The notes beneath the pieces are model-generated. The model was not told the origin of the DNA. It saw only the letters and a program-made list of their open reading frames with translations, and ran no database searches. A program made the position numbers and the translations under genes. A stretch of 64,000 nucleotides of DNA from Pagrus major (lineage: Eukaryota > Chordata > Actinopteri > Spariformes > Sparidae): contig NC_133220.1 of NCBI RefSeq assembly GCF_040436345.1, positions 10,299,664 to 10,363,663 of the forward strand, given 5' to 3'. Every line of letters begins with the position of its first letter. Position 1 is the first letter of the stretch. Below, one piece after another: positions 1 to 11,900 of this stretch.

Positions 1-633
1 TTGTTATGTGTTTTACAAAAAGGACTACTATAGAAACAAGCCTTTGTATGTATTGTATTTGTTTTTATCCTTGATGGTTTTTAATGCATGTATTAACTCC
101 TGTGTAGTGTTTATGTGTTCTTTAATCATCAAATAAATTAATAAATTCATTCATTCAAATTTAGCCACAAGTGATTTGGCCTCTATGGATCTCTATGTGT
201 TGTAAAAGTCACACATCAAAGGGGTGAAAGAAAGACCTATTTCATAAAATAGAAATGCATCTTATTTGCATTGAGTAGACACAGAGTGTACCTTAAATGT
301 TTTGCTTCTGCATCACCAGAACTCATCAGTAAAGTTGGTTAGTAAAATGTTACAACAACAACAAAGAGCAGTGAGGAAAACACTAAACTAAAAAGTTTCT
401 TTCTACAAAAGGTTTCATTATTATGGAACGTGATGTGATTTTATATGGTTGCAGCTATTTAAATTAGTTGTTAGTTGTAAATTATGCAGGAACGTTTATT
501 CTAATGAATTTTATTTCAATTGTCCTTGATATGGAGCTAAATGCTCGCAGTCATCCCTACTCTATGAAAAGCCAGTGTCCATGTTACGGTTCCTTAATCA
601 AATTACTGCAGAGCTGAAAGATGATAGACTCAC

Positions 634-2993
634 CTGGGGGAGGGCCACCAGGGAACGGTGTGGGAGGAATCTTTCCCTGTTGAAAGGCAGCCGCTGTTGG
701 GAGAAAAGACAAAATGTTAAGACATAAACAACCACACAAACATTTCACGGTTAGAATATTCTTCATGCTTATTGTGTTTGTAAAGAATTATTTAAGCCCG
801 TTTCATATTGTGGACAAACAGAACGTGGATCTCAAGGAATTTTTCTAATATTGTAGCATTGCAAAATAAACAATGTCGAGAAAAACGTGTGCTGCAGTGC
901 TTCTGTCCACTCCACTGCAACATTTTGACATGCTGAGAGGATCTTCATGTTGTTTTACAGAACAAATTCTCCGTTGCAATAAATTCCTCCGGTGTGGACA
1001 ATACTACACTCTTGCCCCACATGGGCTTTGAATCTCTTATGTGGATTAGCTGCTTGTAATCTCAGAGGGGGCCCGAGTAAGCTGGTGTACATAGTGCAGT
1101 TTAAGCAAAGAGCTTGATATCCCACACACCTGCATTAGCATGCCTTGTTTGTGGGCTATGAAAAAGGCTTTACTCAAACACCTAATAACAACCGAATAAA
1201 TCATCATTAGTGGTATGTTACTGCCACTAGAGGTCACTTTCATATTTGAGTTAAACTAACTGCCCACACGAGCTGCATCTCAAGGGGCAAACTCTTTTAA
1301 AATCCAGATCAACTTTGTGCTTTACACTGTCTTTAAATTCTTAGTCATCTGAGTTACAGGGTCTCAACGAACTGAGAGTTCGTTAGATGACAGACAATCA
1401 TTTGCTCACTTGTTTTATCGATCAGGCTCTGAGCCTGCTCCTCCATCCATTTCTGGTAGTAATCTTTCACATTTTCTTTGTGTTTTCGGCCGCTGCAGTG
1501 GGTTTTCCTCACTGATGGCTGGAACAGAGAAAGAGCAAGTTTGTGGGTATTTAACAAGAGCAGAACAGACCGAAGACAAGATTCTTTCATGCTTGTTTTT
1601 CAACAATGTAATTTGGTACTTAGCACAAACACAACTTACCGAATCGTGTGTAAGGTAGGTGTCACAGTAATCACAGTAAAACCTGTTAATATAAGGAATG
1701 ATTGAGGTTAGAACAAAAAAAATGCAGAGTTGTAGACATGATCAGTTCCCAAACAGTATAAGTTACATTAAAGCTGGAGCATATATCAATGTGTAAAATC
1801 AGACTTGTTAGTGAGCTGTGAAACTAGATTTCATTCACACTGACACATTGTTAAACATCGCCTTTTTCTGGTTTTACAAGCTACAATACAGAAATACTAC
1901 ATGCAAACCTGGTCTGTATATCTTTAATGTAATGTCCACACATTACAAATCCCTTACATAAACATCCTACAATTATACACTACTCAACATTAGTTATGGA
2001 TATTTGGATATTTTAGGGTTTCATTTGATTGTTTATTCTGTGACATATCTGAATTTTTTATTCTGTGGTCCCCAAAAAATAATGTGACACACTTAATTTG
2101 ACTTTTATTGCATATCTATTCACATGCATATGCACCCATATCACAATATCCCTAACTAATTTTGAGTAGTGTTTCAGTTGAGAAGGGAATAAAAATGGTA
2201 TAAATATATTGTGCAGATGTAAAAACATTTTATTATTTTAATTCATTCATTCATTCATTTTAGGATGACTAACGTAGTTTTCTGTTCATCTTTACAAGCA
2301 GAATACATATAAATACATCCTACAAAGAGGTTATATTTATATTTAAAATCATTTTTTTAAACATGCCACCCTAAACATAAGGTGGAATAAAACACATGTA
2401 ATACTCTTTATTTCTATTAACTGTCTTAGCTAAGACACTTATTTTGTAATGAGGGGTTTTTCTCTGCAGCTGTAGCTCCAGTCACGACGTCCACCTTGGA
2501 GGTAAACTGAAGTTAGATGGTGTTTTAATAACTAAATACACAACCAGCATTATCTGCTCTTATACCTGAAATGAACCTCGTAAACCCGCGTTACCCAGTC
2601 ACAAGTCTGATCCCACGTTAACCTTACCAACTAATGTCTAAAAACAGAAGAACCATCTCATTGCTGGACTACACGTGGATAAAGGTAATCCTACAGTCCT
2701 AAACATACGATACAAACAGATTTATATTTTAAAACCACGACCCGTTGTTTGCCTTTGACTGATAAGCTAGCTGTTCCGTTCACATCGAGGTTGAGTCCAG
2801 CAAATAGACGCAGCCCAAACAAAGCTCACACCGTTCATACTGGAAACAAACCGGCCTGTTTCATTTGTTTTTTAACGTTAATTTATCGTCGTTCGTTAAT
2901 TAATATAAATATGAACAATGTTTAATTTCGCTGAAAAGTGGAAATCAGAGATTAAGCATTAATGAGAGATAATAGTTGAACTTACTTCGGCAT
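634..2993 (-). CDS. snrpc: U1 small nuclear ribonucleoprotein C, 5' four coding exons (partial)
   Basis: U1-C binds the U1 snRNP and helps it recognise 5' splice sites in the nucleus. Coding exons in transcript order are 2993-2986, 1682-1640, 1518-1410 and 693-634. They join in phase to give residues 1-73 plus one base, each junction having a GT donor and an AG acceptor. The protein begins [17 protein letters not shown] and contains the matrin/U1-C type zinc finger, with Cys6, Cys9, His24 and His30 as ligands. A basic helix follows ([14 protein letters not shown]), then the start of the proline/glycine-rich tail ([15 protein letters not shown]). The first exon codes for only two and two-thirds codons, so ORF searches miss it. 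Further proline/methionine-rich exons must lie left of base 1, since none can be read between 1 and 633. Residues agree almost exactly with the vertebrate protein as I remember it. The start is the only ATG that gives the conserved MPKFYC terminus. Confidence 0.95.
694..2985 (-). other. snrpc introns 1-3 within the window
   Basis: Non-coding. The introns span 2985-1683 (with a TIR-bearing element at 1977-2172), 1639-1519 and 1409-694. Bases 1-633 belong to the next intron. Each begins with GT and ends with AG on the minus strand. No other gene is visible in them. Confidence 0.8.
1977..2172. mobile_element. Short MITE-like element with terminal inverted repeats in snrpc intron 1
   Basis: The left end (acactactcaacattag, 1977-2002) is the near-perfect reverse complement of the right end (ctaattttgagtagtgt, 2146-2172), with about 24 of 27 positions matching. 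The 196-bp interior is AT-rich with no ORF, as expected for a non-autonomous DNA element. No clear target-site duplication can be called, and the superfamily is unknown. Confidence 0.7.
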
Positions 2994-3120
2994 GATCGGC
3001 AGCAGAGTCGGCAGCTATCTCCGCCGAGAGCGCGATTCCGGTGTTCGCAATAAGTGTTCCCCCCAGAACAAAAGGCCTACCCATAAAGGTTCCGCCTGAT
3101 TTAAAGCAGAGGTTATGTTT
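2994..3120 (-). promoter_or_regulatory. Presumed snrpc 5' UTR and promoter-proximal region
   Basis: The sequence just upstream of the snrpc start codon is locally richer in CG dinucleotides (for example in 3006-3046) than its AT-rich surroundings, as expected for a housekeeping promoter. No TATA box is obvious at a suitable distance. The transcription start cannot be fixed from sequence alone. The gene lies head to head with ilrun, whose start codon is about 2.9 kb away, so a shared bidirectional promoter is unlikely. Confidence 0.4.
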
Positions 3121-3454
3121 ATTTTGTCCTGGTTTTAATCTCAATCAGACACGATAATTCATTCAGAAATAAGGTGCTACACGAAAAGATTTTTTCGTCT
3201 GCCAGTCTACCCAATTTTACATTTTAAAAGCCAAATATTACGTGTTAAATTTACATCATATTTCTGAAGGTTTCAGTGTCTGACTGTGACACAGATTGAA
3301 GTCAACCTTTGTTTATATTCAACCTACTCTAAGTTTAATTGTCATGATTATTTTAGTGGTTTATTTATTAGTAAAAGTTGTAATTCCTCTCAATTACATG
3401 TAAAATTCCTGCATTCATACATACAGAAGTAGTGTCAGCTAAATGAACTCAAAG

Positions 3455-3990
3455 TAGAAATAAAAATAATAATAAACTTTATTTATATAGCACCTTTACA
3501 AAGTGCTTTGACAAACAAGCAAAAGCAGGAAACTCAGGAAGACAATATTAGTGAATAAACACTCAATGGTCAAGCCAAACACAAGGCAGCCAAGTCTAAG
3601 GTGAGGTAAAACAAGAAAGCAGAACAGAAAATGTAAAAATACAAACAGACAATATGAGTAATTACAAGTAAAAAGAATTAAAGCCATAGAAAAAGGTAAA
3701 ATCACAGAAAAAGAAAGAGAGGAAAAGTAACGCAATAATAGAGATAATAAAAGGATAAAATCCAGAAAGAATGACGACATCACTTGAGAGGAATTAAAAA
3801 CAGATAAATAAACTAAGAGCAGTAAAAGGAATAAAAAGATAGAAAGACGAAAGCCAGTTTAAAGGTGGACTTCATGTAAAAGCAAGTCTATAAAAGTGGG
3901 TTTTAAGAAGTAATTCAAAAGAATGTACTGATTCTGAGAGGTCGTTCCAAAGTTGAGGAATGGCCCCACGTCAGGTCGCTATGTTGCTGA
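3455..3990. repeat. Dispersed fish repeat of the 'ttatttatatagcacc' type
   Basis: The block starts with tttatttatatagcaccttt followed by acaaagtgctttgac. It ends with a phrase of the form gtcgttccaaagttgagg. From memory these are landmarks of a very common teleost dispersed repeat. The middle is purine-rich on this strand and has no meaningful ORF. The element class (LINE 3' end or SINE) is not determined. Confidence 0.55.
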
Positions 3991-4689
3991 TGTATTAGCT
4001 ACTATAAAAGCAGAATTTTAAGGTTCTAGCTGGTTAAACTCCAATTTACTCTTTTATATGCTGTTTGGAAGATTGTCACAGGAAGAAGACCCTGGAAATG
4101 AAAGGACAGCAGCTACAAGTGCTCAGTTATGTTTTGCACCAGGCAAGTAGGCTAAACAAATTGAATCAAAATAGCAAATAAATAAATAAATTCAACAACA
4201 AGAAAAACAATCCGACTGACAGTAGAAAATCAAACCATTTTTAGAAAGAAAAAAGGGTACTTCACAGATGAAGCATTATTCTTATGTTTCAAGAAGACCT
4301 ATATAATTTATACACTTCATCATTTATGCATGACCACAGGTACCCGCATCAATAACAAAAATACCTTCCTTATTTACTATTCACTTTCTTCACAAGTTAA
4401 GGCTTATTTTCCAAACAAGCAAGGAAAGTTGAGAACATCAGAAGTGGGGGCACAAGCTCAGGCTCCAGAGAGACTTGGGCTGCATTCAAATGTCCGGACT
4501 TCACTGCAGGTAATCTGCAAGCCTTGAGTCTTGACTTTCTGCCGACTTCCAGGAAGTCAGCTTGGACTGCAGACTGATTTAATTACCCACAATTCATTGC
4601 AATATGAAACATATTATGAATGTGTAAAACAATTACTTTTTTATAACGTTACTTGAACCATGTTCGCTAGAAATGATATTCAGTTTGGA

Positions 4690-5522
4690 TTCAGCCTCAG
4701 ATGACGTTGGACAAGCTGTACGGAGCCATTTTGATCATAAACTGATTTTAAAAGACTTTATTTATGCCCTTTAAAGTAGAAATATTCAGTGCAGATGCTA
4801 AGCTTAAAGCATTAGCGGTCACCACGTCTGATGTGAGTTGAGGAGCTAAATTGTGTGTCGAGGGTGTAAATGTTCGAGAAATGAATTTGACAACCTGTAT
4901 GGAGCCATTTTTTTTTATTTTTTCCCGTTGTTTTTTTACGTTTTAAAACAAGTCCCCATCTAGTTGATGAAGGTTCTCAGTCATCCAGGTCATGGTTATT
5001 CTAGGTCCTGTATTGTAGGCAACTGGACATGTTTCAGTTTCTTGAAGACGTTTCACCTGTCCTCCAAGAGGCTTCTTCACTTCTTACTAACTGGAGGGGA
5101 GTTACAGGCTTTTAAACTATGTGTGGGAGTGTCCTTACAGAGTCGTTAAGGACAGGGTGAGCTCTGAGTTTCAGAGTCGTTGGGGCCACTTGTGAAGTGA
5201 ATGGTTGTTAAGCTACCGTGCTACAATGCAGTACTGAGTTCCCTCCCCAGGCAGCGTCACAACCATTCACACCTGGGCTCGCCTAGCCTTAACAACCCAC
5301 ATGAAGGCCGCTTAAATCAACGACCCACAAGTGGCCCGAACGACTCTGAAACTCAGAGCTCACACGAGTCCTTAACGTTGTTTAGGAGAAAGCGGCGACG
5401 TTATTTTGTTGTGAAGCTCCAGAAATGTTTTGCGGACCATGAAACTTCACCTGACTGTCCATTGGCATCGGGGGTGAGTAGATAATGACTGCATTTTGAT
5501 TTTTGGGTGAACTTACCCTTTA
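4690..5522. mobile_element. Fold-back repeat copy 1, interrupted by a second element
   Basis: Landmarks of the fold-back family occur on both sides of an insertion. Left of it is tatggagccatttt, then acaagtccccatcta (4949-4962). Right of it is gtttaggagaa, then gaagctccagaaatgtttt, then a terminus resembling gggtgaacttaccctttaa (about 5502-5522). In the copies at 29.9 kb and 41.8 kb these landmarks are adjacent, so the copy was split by the element at 4967-5376. Confidence 0.7.
4967..5376. mobile_element. Inserted palindromic element, copy 1 (nested in fold-back repeat)
   Basis: This segment shares long stretches with the elements at 38465-38575 and 52339-52588, such as actaactggaggggagtt and ctacaatgcagtactgag. 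Here it is a head-to-head structure: the left half is in one orientation and the right half in the other. The arms 5144-5194 and 5326-5377 are inverted repeats of about 51 bp with only a few mismatches around a spacer of about 131 bp. The 4-bp word gttg flanks both ends (4963-4966 and 5377-5380) and may be a short duplication, but that is weak evidence. No ORF of note. Confidence 0.65.
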
Positions 5523-5717
5523 AATTTATCTCAAGAAAAGTAACACGTATAATAGTGTTTTTTTATGATTTAATGTCAGTATCTATAATGAAATAATAAT
5601 AAAAACAAAACATGTATCCCATATTAAACCTGTGACACATATGGTAGCGAGCCCTAAAAAGCAGAAACCTGGACTCATTGATAAACCAATGAAAAGATGG
5701 CTGCAAATAGCAACAGA

Positions 5718-5925
5718 TGACGTCGACGCCCACTACGTGATTGGCGAAGGTGACGCGCGGGCTGTTGCAACGTCAAACATCGTCCCTCTGGTCGTGCCAT
5801 GCGCACTCACGCTTGTTGTTGTTGAGCTGGTTGTTATGGCTGGACAAGGCCTCGGACTAAACTGAGAGAGGACCCCCGTACCACCCCCCCCCTCCCCCGT
5901 CTCTGTTGCGGGACACCCGCCACCC
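5718..5925 (+). promoter_or_regulatory. ilrun promoter-proximal region and 5' UTR with a short upstream ORF
   Basis: Upstream of the ilrun start lie TGACGTCG (5718-5725), one base from a full CRE, and an inverted CCAAT box (attgg, 5740-5744). The DNA is rich in CG, unlike the flanks. A short upstream ORF starts at ATG 5836 and stops at TGA 5865 (nine codons), 60 bases before the main ATG. A C-rich run follows at 5882-5898. Whether the uORF is transcribed depends on the unknown transcription start. Confidence 0.5.
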
Positions 5926-8900
5926 ATGGAGGGCACGGACATGGACGTGGACGCGGAGCTCATGCAGAAGTTCAGCTGCATGGGCACCACGGACAAAGAC
6001 GTCCTCATTTCGGAGTTTCAGAGGCTGCTGGGCTTCCAGCTCAACCCGGCCGGCTGCGCCTTCTTCCTGGACATGACGAACTGGTGAGTGCGGGGATGCG
6101 GGAGGGGCCTGTGGTCGGACAGCAAACCTGACGCTAACCTTTTAGCTGTGTGATTAGCTCGTTAGCATACTTTTTAAAAGGCTGAAACAAAAATGGAGGC
6201 GGACGCACGGGGTGCTAAGTTGGTGTTGTTAAAAGTCGAGGGGCTCATTACATCATTCCCACACGGGAAACGGTAGTTAGGTGAGTTATCTGACTCCCAG
6301 CGATCATTTCGGGGGCAAACGGAAGTGAAACGGTAAAGTTTGTCCCAGCCGCGGGGTGTCTTAAGGTGAAATAGCTGGAAGAGCAAAAAAAAAGCAAAGG
6401 TAGCTAACTAGCTAGGTGGCTAATTTAAGCACAGTTAGCCCCTGGGTGTAGATCATCAGCCATATTACATAATACTACCCCGGAGCCAGTTAAAACCACA
6501 ACTCGAGGCGAGCACCAGTCGCTTAATGTTAGTGTGATGACGTAACCGGTCGTGATCTTATCAACAGCTGACAACAAGTGGTATTGATCGAGACGTGTCT
6601 GTGTCATCAACACACATCATGGTCTCACACAGTCAGCTGTGGATAGCCTCGATCAGAAGGGAGAATCCAGACACACACACACACAAAAAAAGAAAAGAAG
6701 AAGCAGAATTCACATTGTTTGTGTGTTCAAGTTTCATTATGGAGCACACAAAGTGTGGAAATCACCGTGACACAGTGGAAAGATGACATCATCACGTGTC
6801 CACTGAAACTAGTTGACCAGTTCTGTGGAGTTACAGGAATAAATCATGATCATAAATCATCAGTCTCATGACTTTTTTTAAGAAAAATCATCTCGCACAC
6901 TGTCATATTTTGCACAGGATCGTCATCGGACTAATAAAGACAGTCAGATGATACAGTTCTCCCTCTCATTAAAGGTTTTCCACCAATTTTACACATAAAA
7001 ATCAGTTTGGTGCACATGACACGTACTACTCAGTCTGTGAAAACAGCTGTATAATGTGTTTCTGGGGCTCTTGAGGAGCTTTGTTAAGTCTGAAAACTAA
7101 CTCCTGATAATGTTGATGATGTTCTTCAGGCTTACCTCAACTTCAGGGACTTTGGATTCGCAGCAGAAAGTCTGCGAGACAAAACAGAGGTGTGGTGTTT
7201 GTGGATGTTAATCTGGCAGGATGGGTCTAATAGAGAGCTGAAGTCTCGCTCAACATATGTCACCAACAGCAACATGGCACAGAAAAAGTATTGACAAAGG
7301 TGAAAATCCGGATAAAACCGGCCATATTGACAACTACAGTTAGGTGCAAGGATAGTTCGTCAGCTCTGCGGGACCAGCTCTACAATGTTTTCGTTAGGGG
7401 TTATGGTGCCACAAATGCGATTGTTGGGTGTGTAGTTTTTATAATAACATATTTTCATAGTCTTTTAAATTGACAAACTACTGGAAGTGTATGATTCTGT
7501 GTTTTTGCCTGACCCATGCTGGACTACAGATGTCACTATGCTTATACCAAAATGCTTGTCAGATAGTTAAAAAAAGAGTTTGAAATGTCCGTTTCAGTAT
7601 GCCCAGTAAGGTTGCACGATAAAAATGATCGGTCTGATATTTGCAAATTTATATTATCAGCTATTTATCGGTAGCTGTGAAATTCTAGCTGATAATTAGA
7701 GCCAATAATATGAAGCCAAATTGCTTTGATTGCACGTTTACAAACTCTGATACAGTAGGTGGCTGTTTGCACCTTAAAAGGTGGTTTAAGATTTTGTATT
7801 TCTCACAAAAATATGTCACTTTTGTGTGTACAATGTCTTTGAGGAGAGACAGACTGAAACCACTATGTTTTGCTTTCAACTGTGACCATTCAAAACAGGC
7901 ATTTACATTTTTGCTTTCAGACCGTAGTCAGTCAACGCACTCTATGACGTAGTTCATTTTGAGTGCACTGGCACCTAATAGCCAGCAGATCTTGGCCAGA
8001 TATGGGTTATTTCCTTTCGTTTTAAAAATTGCATCCCTTGGTTGTCTACCGGCTTTATCGCCAGACGCTTAAAATATCTGCAATTGGCTGTAAAACAGCA
8101 TCTCTGCTCTTATTCCCTAAAGGAAATGTTTAATCCAATAGAAGTGTATTTGAATAGGCCACAACAATTTCCCAGAGCCCAAGTTTGACATATTTAAATT
8201 GCTTGTTTTATTTCCTCCAACAGTCCAGAGCCCAACAATATTCTGTTTACTATCATATAAGTGCATATTTCAATTTTTGAAACTGGAATAAGTGAACATT
8301 TCTACTCAGAAAATTAATAATTAATCGAACAATTGCTTCAGTTTCAGTATAAAGTGCTTTGCATACAAAAATAAAATAAAAAGCACCATTAGAAGATTAG
8401 AAATCTGTGTCCCAGTTTTCTCCCCTGTGCCAGGATTCTTCTCCAGATGCTCCGTTTTAAGACAGAATGACAAAATTGTAACTGAGCTGTATAATCTATG
8501 TGATTTCTGTTTTAGGATGGATTTTTCTTTTAGTTGTCAGTGTCAGATTGGTGGACTGTCACACTGGATCAAATCATTTTTGAGGGAGCCGATTAGAAAA
8601 GCTCTCTGTCACCAGGACCCCATGACTCAGGAATTATGAAAAAGTATCCTGGAGAACGAACAGTCTGCACAAAAAAAACCATGTAATCAGTGACTGTCGA
8701 TTTTCTTTGTTAACTTCTATTGTAATATTAAGAAATCTTGAATGAATGCTCCTGATAACACCACGCTCTTCCTTTTGTGTCTGAACAGGAACCTGCAGGC
8801 CGCTATTGGTGCATATTATGACTTTGAAAGTCCTAACGTCAACACGCCATCCATGTCCTTTGTCGAAGATGTGACAATTGGGGAAGGAGAGTCAGTTCCT

Positions 8901-11900
8901 CCAGATACACCGTTCACAAAGACCTGGAGAATACAAAACACAGGTGTGGAGCATGTCACTACATTCACATGTTTAGTAAAAATAGCCTTTGTGAATCCGT
9001 ACTATCCATCCGCCTGAGCAAATGTCAGTTACAACTGTTTTTCTGACTGCTCTCCTCTTTGTGCGTTACAGGTGCAGAGTCGTGGCCTCCTGGGGTTAGT
9101 CTCAAGTACATTGGTGGGGATCAGTTTGGGCATGTAAACACAGTTATAGTAAAGTCACTAGACCCCCAGGAAATTTCAGATGTGAGTGTGCAGATGCGAA
9201 GTCCGGCAGCTCCCGGCATGTACCAGGGCCAGTGGAGGATGTGTACAGCCACCGGATTATTCTATGGAGGTAGGAAATCAACAGTGTTGATATGTTTCTA
9301 ATAAAAGAAATCTATTAGTGCTTTTTTAGCATTCAGGTAATCTTCTCTTTGTCACAATGCCATTAAACTTATACTGAGGAAATTCTTTAAATAGCTGGTT
9401 TTGTCTGACCATTCATACATGGCTCCTGGGTGCGACTAAACATCTTCATTCGTCGCACCGAAACGCCACACCTGGGTGTGTAGACAGTCGCCTTTGAACA
9501 AATATCAGCCCATTGATAGTTTTTTGTAAATTACTCTGTCAGTGTGGGATTGTGGGATTTTATGTGCGATTTACACTATAAGGCGCTCCACCTGTTCCTA
9601 ATCCTAAAGTGCCTTATCCGCTGTGATTTCTCTGGTAACATTCTGCAATGGGGGGTCACAGGAGGAGAGGAAGAGGGAGTACGACGGCTCCTGGATGCGG
9701 GCAGGGAGGCGACACGACCAGATTATCATAGTTTATAAAGGATATTTTAGATATAGTAATTTCATACACGAAATATAACGAGATTAGAGCAATTTCTCGC
9801 TGCCTGTGTTGTGATTTTAAATGAAGAAAAACATTTATCTGCACCGTTATTCCCGTTTACAGTCATTTACATAATGTGTTAAGGAAGAAATTAAAATGTA
9901 CTGTTGGTTGCACCTACATTAAGAAGTTCGGCATACCAGTGCAACCAGTATTAAAAGTTAGTCTTTTGGTAGGTTGACATTTGCTTCTTTTCTCCACAGA
10001 TGTAATCTGGGTGATTCTTAGTGTAGAAGTTGGAGGTCTCCTCGGCGTGACCCAGCAGCTGTCTTCGTTCGAGACAGAATTCAACACCCAACCCCAGCGC
10101 AACGTGCAGGGAGACTTCAACCCCTTCGCCTCGCCACAGAAGAACAAGCATGACACCACTGACAACAGCTTCAGAGATCCCGGCGGAGCCTGGGAACGTA
10201 CACAAGAGCCAATCCAGCAAGATCAAAATGGACTGTCTCATAATGCTGTAAATAGAGCGTCAAATGGTCTCCAAACCAATCTTTCTGTGGTGACTTATGG
10301 TCAGGTATGTATGAATCAAATATCTGGTTTCACACTTCACAAAGTTACAACTTTAAACCTACAGCACAGTACTTCTTTCACCACATTCATAAAGTTCACT
10401 TATTTCAGAAAGTAGTCCTTGTGATTAATTGTATGTGAGCAGGCTTTTCATGAAGCCTACACCATGACAGTGCCCCCATCTACAGTATCTGGTGTCGATT
10501 ATATGCTCAGTTTTATACACCTGGCCCTGGTGTGGCTTCTGTAAAGGAGCAATTTATAAGATTTGACAAAGAGTTTTCATTTAAACGATTGAAAAAATGA
10601 ACATTACAAAGTGTGAAGAAGAAAAACAGTGTGATGTCAAAGACATGTCTGGCATGCTATCTAGCTAGCCCTGGCCCGTCCTGTCTCATGATACCATTCT
10701 GTATCGCAGGAGGGGATAGTCCGATAGCTTCCAAAGTTTTAGCTGGTAGATGTAAAAGCAGCGCGTTTGCTAGTCTAATAAGTAAACAAAAATAAACTGA
10801 ATTGAAGTTTTTTCTTTTACCGAACTAAGACAAGATAATTTCCTTTCTTAACTCATAAAACGCACCTCACTCAAATTTGACACAAACAAAATAAAACCAA
10901 AACAGTCGGTTGGTTTGTCTTGTCACAAACACCTCTGGTTTGGTTGAGTGAGATGTTGCTGCTGGTGCCAGACTCTATCGCTCCTCTACCGTTTCATGCC
11001 CTCTTCTTGTCCTTGGAGCAATGGTTCTGGTCAGAGCTGCTGTAAATCACCTCCTTACTTGACCCCCCTGTCTTCAAACTGGCATCTGTCAGTCTCAGAG
11101 GTTGTGTTCTGTCCCCGTCTGGTGTCCAGCTGTGTTCGCATGGAGGAGGCTGAGGCCAACTGAGCTGAGTCCTGTTGACAGTAGTGACTCCGTTGTCATT
11201 GAAGGTTGCAGACTCCAGTCAGCTAATATGGCCTTTCTTTCAGCTCTCCGCTCAGCCCAAATGTTAGAGTAGCCCCACTAGTAGTGCCTGAGTATAGATG
11301 TTTTTTCTCATAGTTTTCTTGTGTTTTATGATCATTAGAGCCTGATATTAGAGTCATATATTACATATTAAAGTCATCTTCAGAGATCTACTATGACTAA
11401 GGCTATGATGATGAGGTATACGGAAACCACCACGTGAGTATTTTTCTATTAAATCGTTGAATGCTTATGTAGTGTGCAGCATCGACAACATATTTTTGAG
11501 GCTAACCTGGAAGTTAGCATCACCACAGTTCTCTTGACAAAAAGCCTATGGGAGTTTTAAATTGGATTTTTGATTATTGCAGAAAATAAGCTCTTTTTAT
11601 GATACCAACACATTTTGTTCAGTAAAATAATCTTCACAGATGATCACCACTTTTGTGATTTTTTAAAAAAAATATCTTAAGCTTGTGATAACCGCAGACC
11701 TTATTTCAGGCATTTAACTGAAAACCACATTGACTCTGAGTTGAGGGAACTGGAAGTACAGAAATGCTCACTCATTTCCAGTTTTTAGGACGCATTCCTG
11801 CAGATTGCTTGTCCTAATTTGCTGTGACATGCATTGCAAAAAAAAACCAAAACATACATCCATCTTAGAGGTTTGTGGTCTTTGTTGAGGGAAAACTCCT

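Larger units (their letters stand above)
6084..8788 (+). other. ilrun intron 1
   Basis: Non-coding, 2.7 kb, starting GTGAGT and ending AACAG. It contains a short CA tract near 6669-6685, a dispersed repeat at 7246-7400 that recurs at 28.7 kb, and a decayed hAT-like fragment near 8160-8335. No exon-like ORF is convincing. Confidence 0.8.

Noticed and set aside
10613..11163. Cys/Ser-rich ORFs in ilrun intron 4 as possible extra exons
   Set aside because: The phase from exon 4 (10304) to exon 5 (12319) is already complete and gives the conserved C-terminus.
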